Below are positions 4,566 through 5,400 of a stretch of DNA of 5,400 nt, one piece after another (within the stretch, counting starts at the first letter, position 1; each line of letters begins with the position of its first letter). The position numbers were made by a program, and so were the translations under genes. Source of the stretch: an uncultured Ruminococcus sp. (GTDB taxonomy: Bacteria > Bacillota > Clostridia > Oscillospirales > Ruminococcaceae); NCBI GenBank assembly GCA_947175975.1, contig CAMWOX010000122.1:1-5400 (forward strand), read 5' to 3'. Under the pieces are notes generated by a model that had not been told where the DNA came from, made no database searches, and was given only the letters and a program-made list of their open reading frames with translations.

Positions 4566-5400
4566 TCAAATATTATGAATGGCAGCACGAATAATTTTCT
4601 TGGATGCCGTTTTCGGAAATTCCGTATCACGAAGTATCAGCTTTACAATACGCTTAGCAGGCGGGAATGTCTCATTGACAGCATCAACCTTCTGCTGGAT
4701 TTCTTCCTGCATATTTTGGGACTCGTATTCCGGATTCGGAAACACTTCCGCAATGATCTGCTGTTCCTGTTCATAGACAATAATTTCCTTGACGGGTGCG
4801 AAATAAGCGAACTGATTTTCGATTTCCTCCGGAGAAACGTTCTCGCCGTTGGACAGGATAATCAGATTCTTCTTTCTGCCAGTTAAATATAAATAGCCGT
4901 CATTCTGATAACCAAGATCCCCAGTTTTCAGCCAGCCGTCCTCTGTGAGCGTCTTTTCCGTTTCTTCCGGATTGTGATAATATCCCATCATGACGGACTT
5001 ACTCTTTACCCAGACTTCACCCTCATCAGAAATTTTCACCTGACAGCCCCGGACAATTCTGCCGACAGAATCCGGATACTTGCAGTTCTTGACACCCTCG
5101 CAGATTTTCGGGGAACATTCCGTCATACCATAACCCTGCGCAACTTCAATGCCAAATTCCTTGTAACCCTCAATAATTTCCGGGCTGAGATACGCACCGC
5201 CAGAATAGAGAATATCAAATTCTTCACCGAATACTTCCCTGCCCACGGCAAGCTTGTCTGGATTCTTTGCTGCCATCTGCTGCATCCGTGCCAGGACGGA
5301 AGCAGAAATCATCGGCACAAACGTTGCATCTGTCGGACGGAATTTCTTCAGATTCTTGATGATATGCATTAAGGAATCGTTCACGCACAGCGTTCTGCCA
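4566..5400 (-). CDS. AMP-dependent acyl-CoA synthetase/ligase, ANL superfamily (partial, N-terminus outside window)
   Basis: This is the C-terminal part, about 277 residues, of an adenylate-forming enzyme. It activates a carboxylic acid with ATP to an acyl-AMP and transfers it to CoA or a carrier protein. The frame is open to the window edge and reads GRTLC before the Val at 5384, so the GTG there is internal rather than a start. Visible core motifs, numbered from the Val codon at 5384, are YSGGAYLSPE (60-69), QGYGMTE (83-89, motif A5), GWLKTGDLGY (150-159, A7 with ATP-ribose-binding Asp155) and YLTGRKKNLIILSNGENVSP (166-185, A8 hinge). FPKTASKKIIR (256-266) is the A10 block with catalytic Lys263. 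All key residues are present, so the enzyme looks functional. Fatty or aryl acid substrate cannot be decided, because much of the binding pocket lies outside the window. A terminator follows the TGA at 4566-4568. Confidence 0.92.
   Translation of the reverse strand, partial: GRTLCVNDSLMHIIKNLKKFRPTDATFVPMISASVLARMQQMAAKNPDKLAVGREVFGEEFDILYSGGAYLSPEIIEGYKEFGIEVAQGYGMTECSPKICEGVKNCKYPDSVGRIVRGCQVKISDEGEVWVKSKSVMMGYYHNPEETEKTLTEDGWLKTGDLGYQNDGYLYLTGRKKNLIILSNGENVSPEEIENQFAYFAPVKEIIVYEQEQQIIAEVFPNPEYESQNMQEEIQQKVDAVNETFPPAKRIVKLILRDTEFPKTASKKIIRAAIHNI

Noticed and set aside
4566..5384. GTG at 5384 as the start of the AMP ligase
   Set aside because: The frame continues upstream to the window edge with family-like residues (GRTLC), and half of the enzyme would be missing. 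The gene is cut by the window, not short.

Overview
The window looks like a chromosomal segment of a low-GC Gram-positive anaerobe of the class Clostridia, probably a gut Ruminococcus or Oscillospiraceae relative. That assignment is inference. It rests on AT-rich intergenic DNA, AGGAG-type ribosome binding sites, a textbook sigma-A promoter, intrinsic terminators with U-tracts, and the gene families present (YhaM-like HD protein, cytoplasmic GH13 enzyme, DegV protein, ECF sigma factor, ANL ligase). No rRNA, tRNA, insertion sequence or CRISPR array was seen.

Layout. Positions 1-2340 run rightwards. A stand-alone HD-domain phosphohydrolase (56-652) is followed 53 bases later by a GH13 alpha-amylase-family enzyme (706-2289) that carries a C-terminal DUF1653 domain. 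A strong hairpin at 2306-2340 ends this unit. The rest of the window runs leftwards. A partial acyl-CoA-synthetase-like ligase (4566 to beyond 5400) has its own terminator at 4507-4545. A perfect consensus promoter (4450-4478) and a leader of about 100 bases then drive a degV-like gene (3484-4341), an ECF-type sigma factor (2901-3452) and a single-pass membrane protein in the anti-sigma position (2555-2914). Two very short frames end the unit: 2464-2568, and 2361-2471, which has an excellent ribosome binding site. The two convergent units meet at the shared bidirectional terminator at 2306-2340.

How the genes may work together. The sigma and membrane proteins overlap by 14 bases and look like a regulator pair: the membrane protein would hold the sigma factor until an envelope signal arrives. 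The membrane protein's frame closes early, but its +1 frame stays open and looks coding up to a stop that overlaps the start of the 36-residue Asn/Gln-rich peptide gene. The gene is therefore either frameshifted or followed by a separately translated small peptide. DegV proteins bind fatty acids, and the neighbouring ligase probably activates an acyl or aryl acid, so lipid handling is a loose shared theme, although a terminator and a promoter separate the two. The HD and GH13 genes have no obvious functional link. The most noteworthy points are the small cysteine-containing peptides at the end of the sigma operon, the apparent frameshift, and the GH13-DUF1653 fusion.
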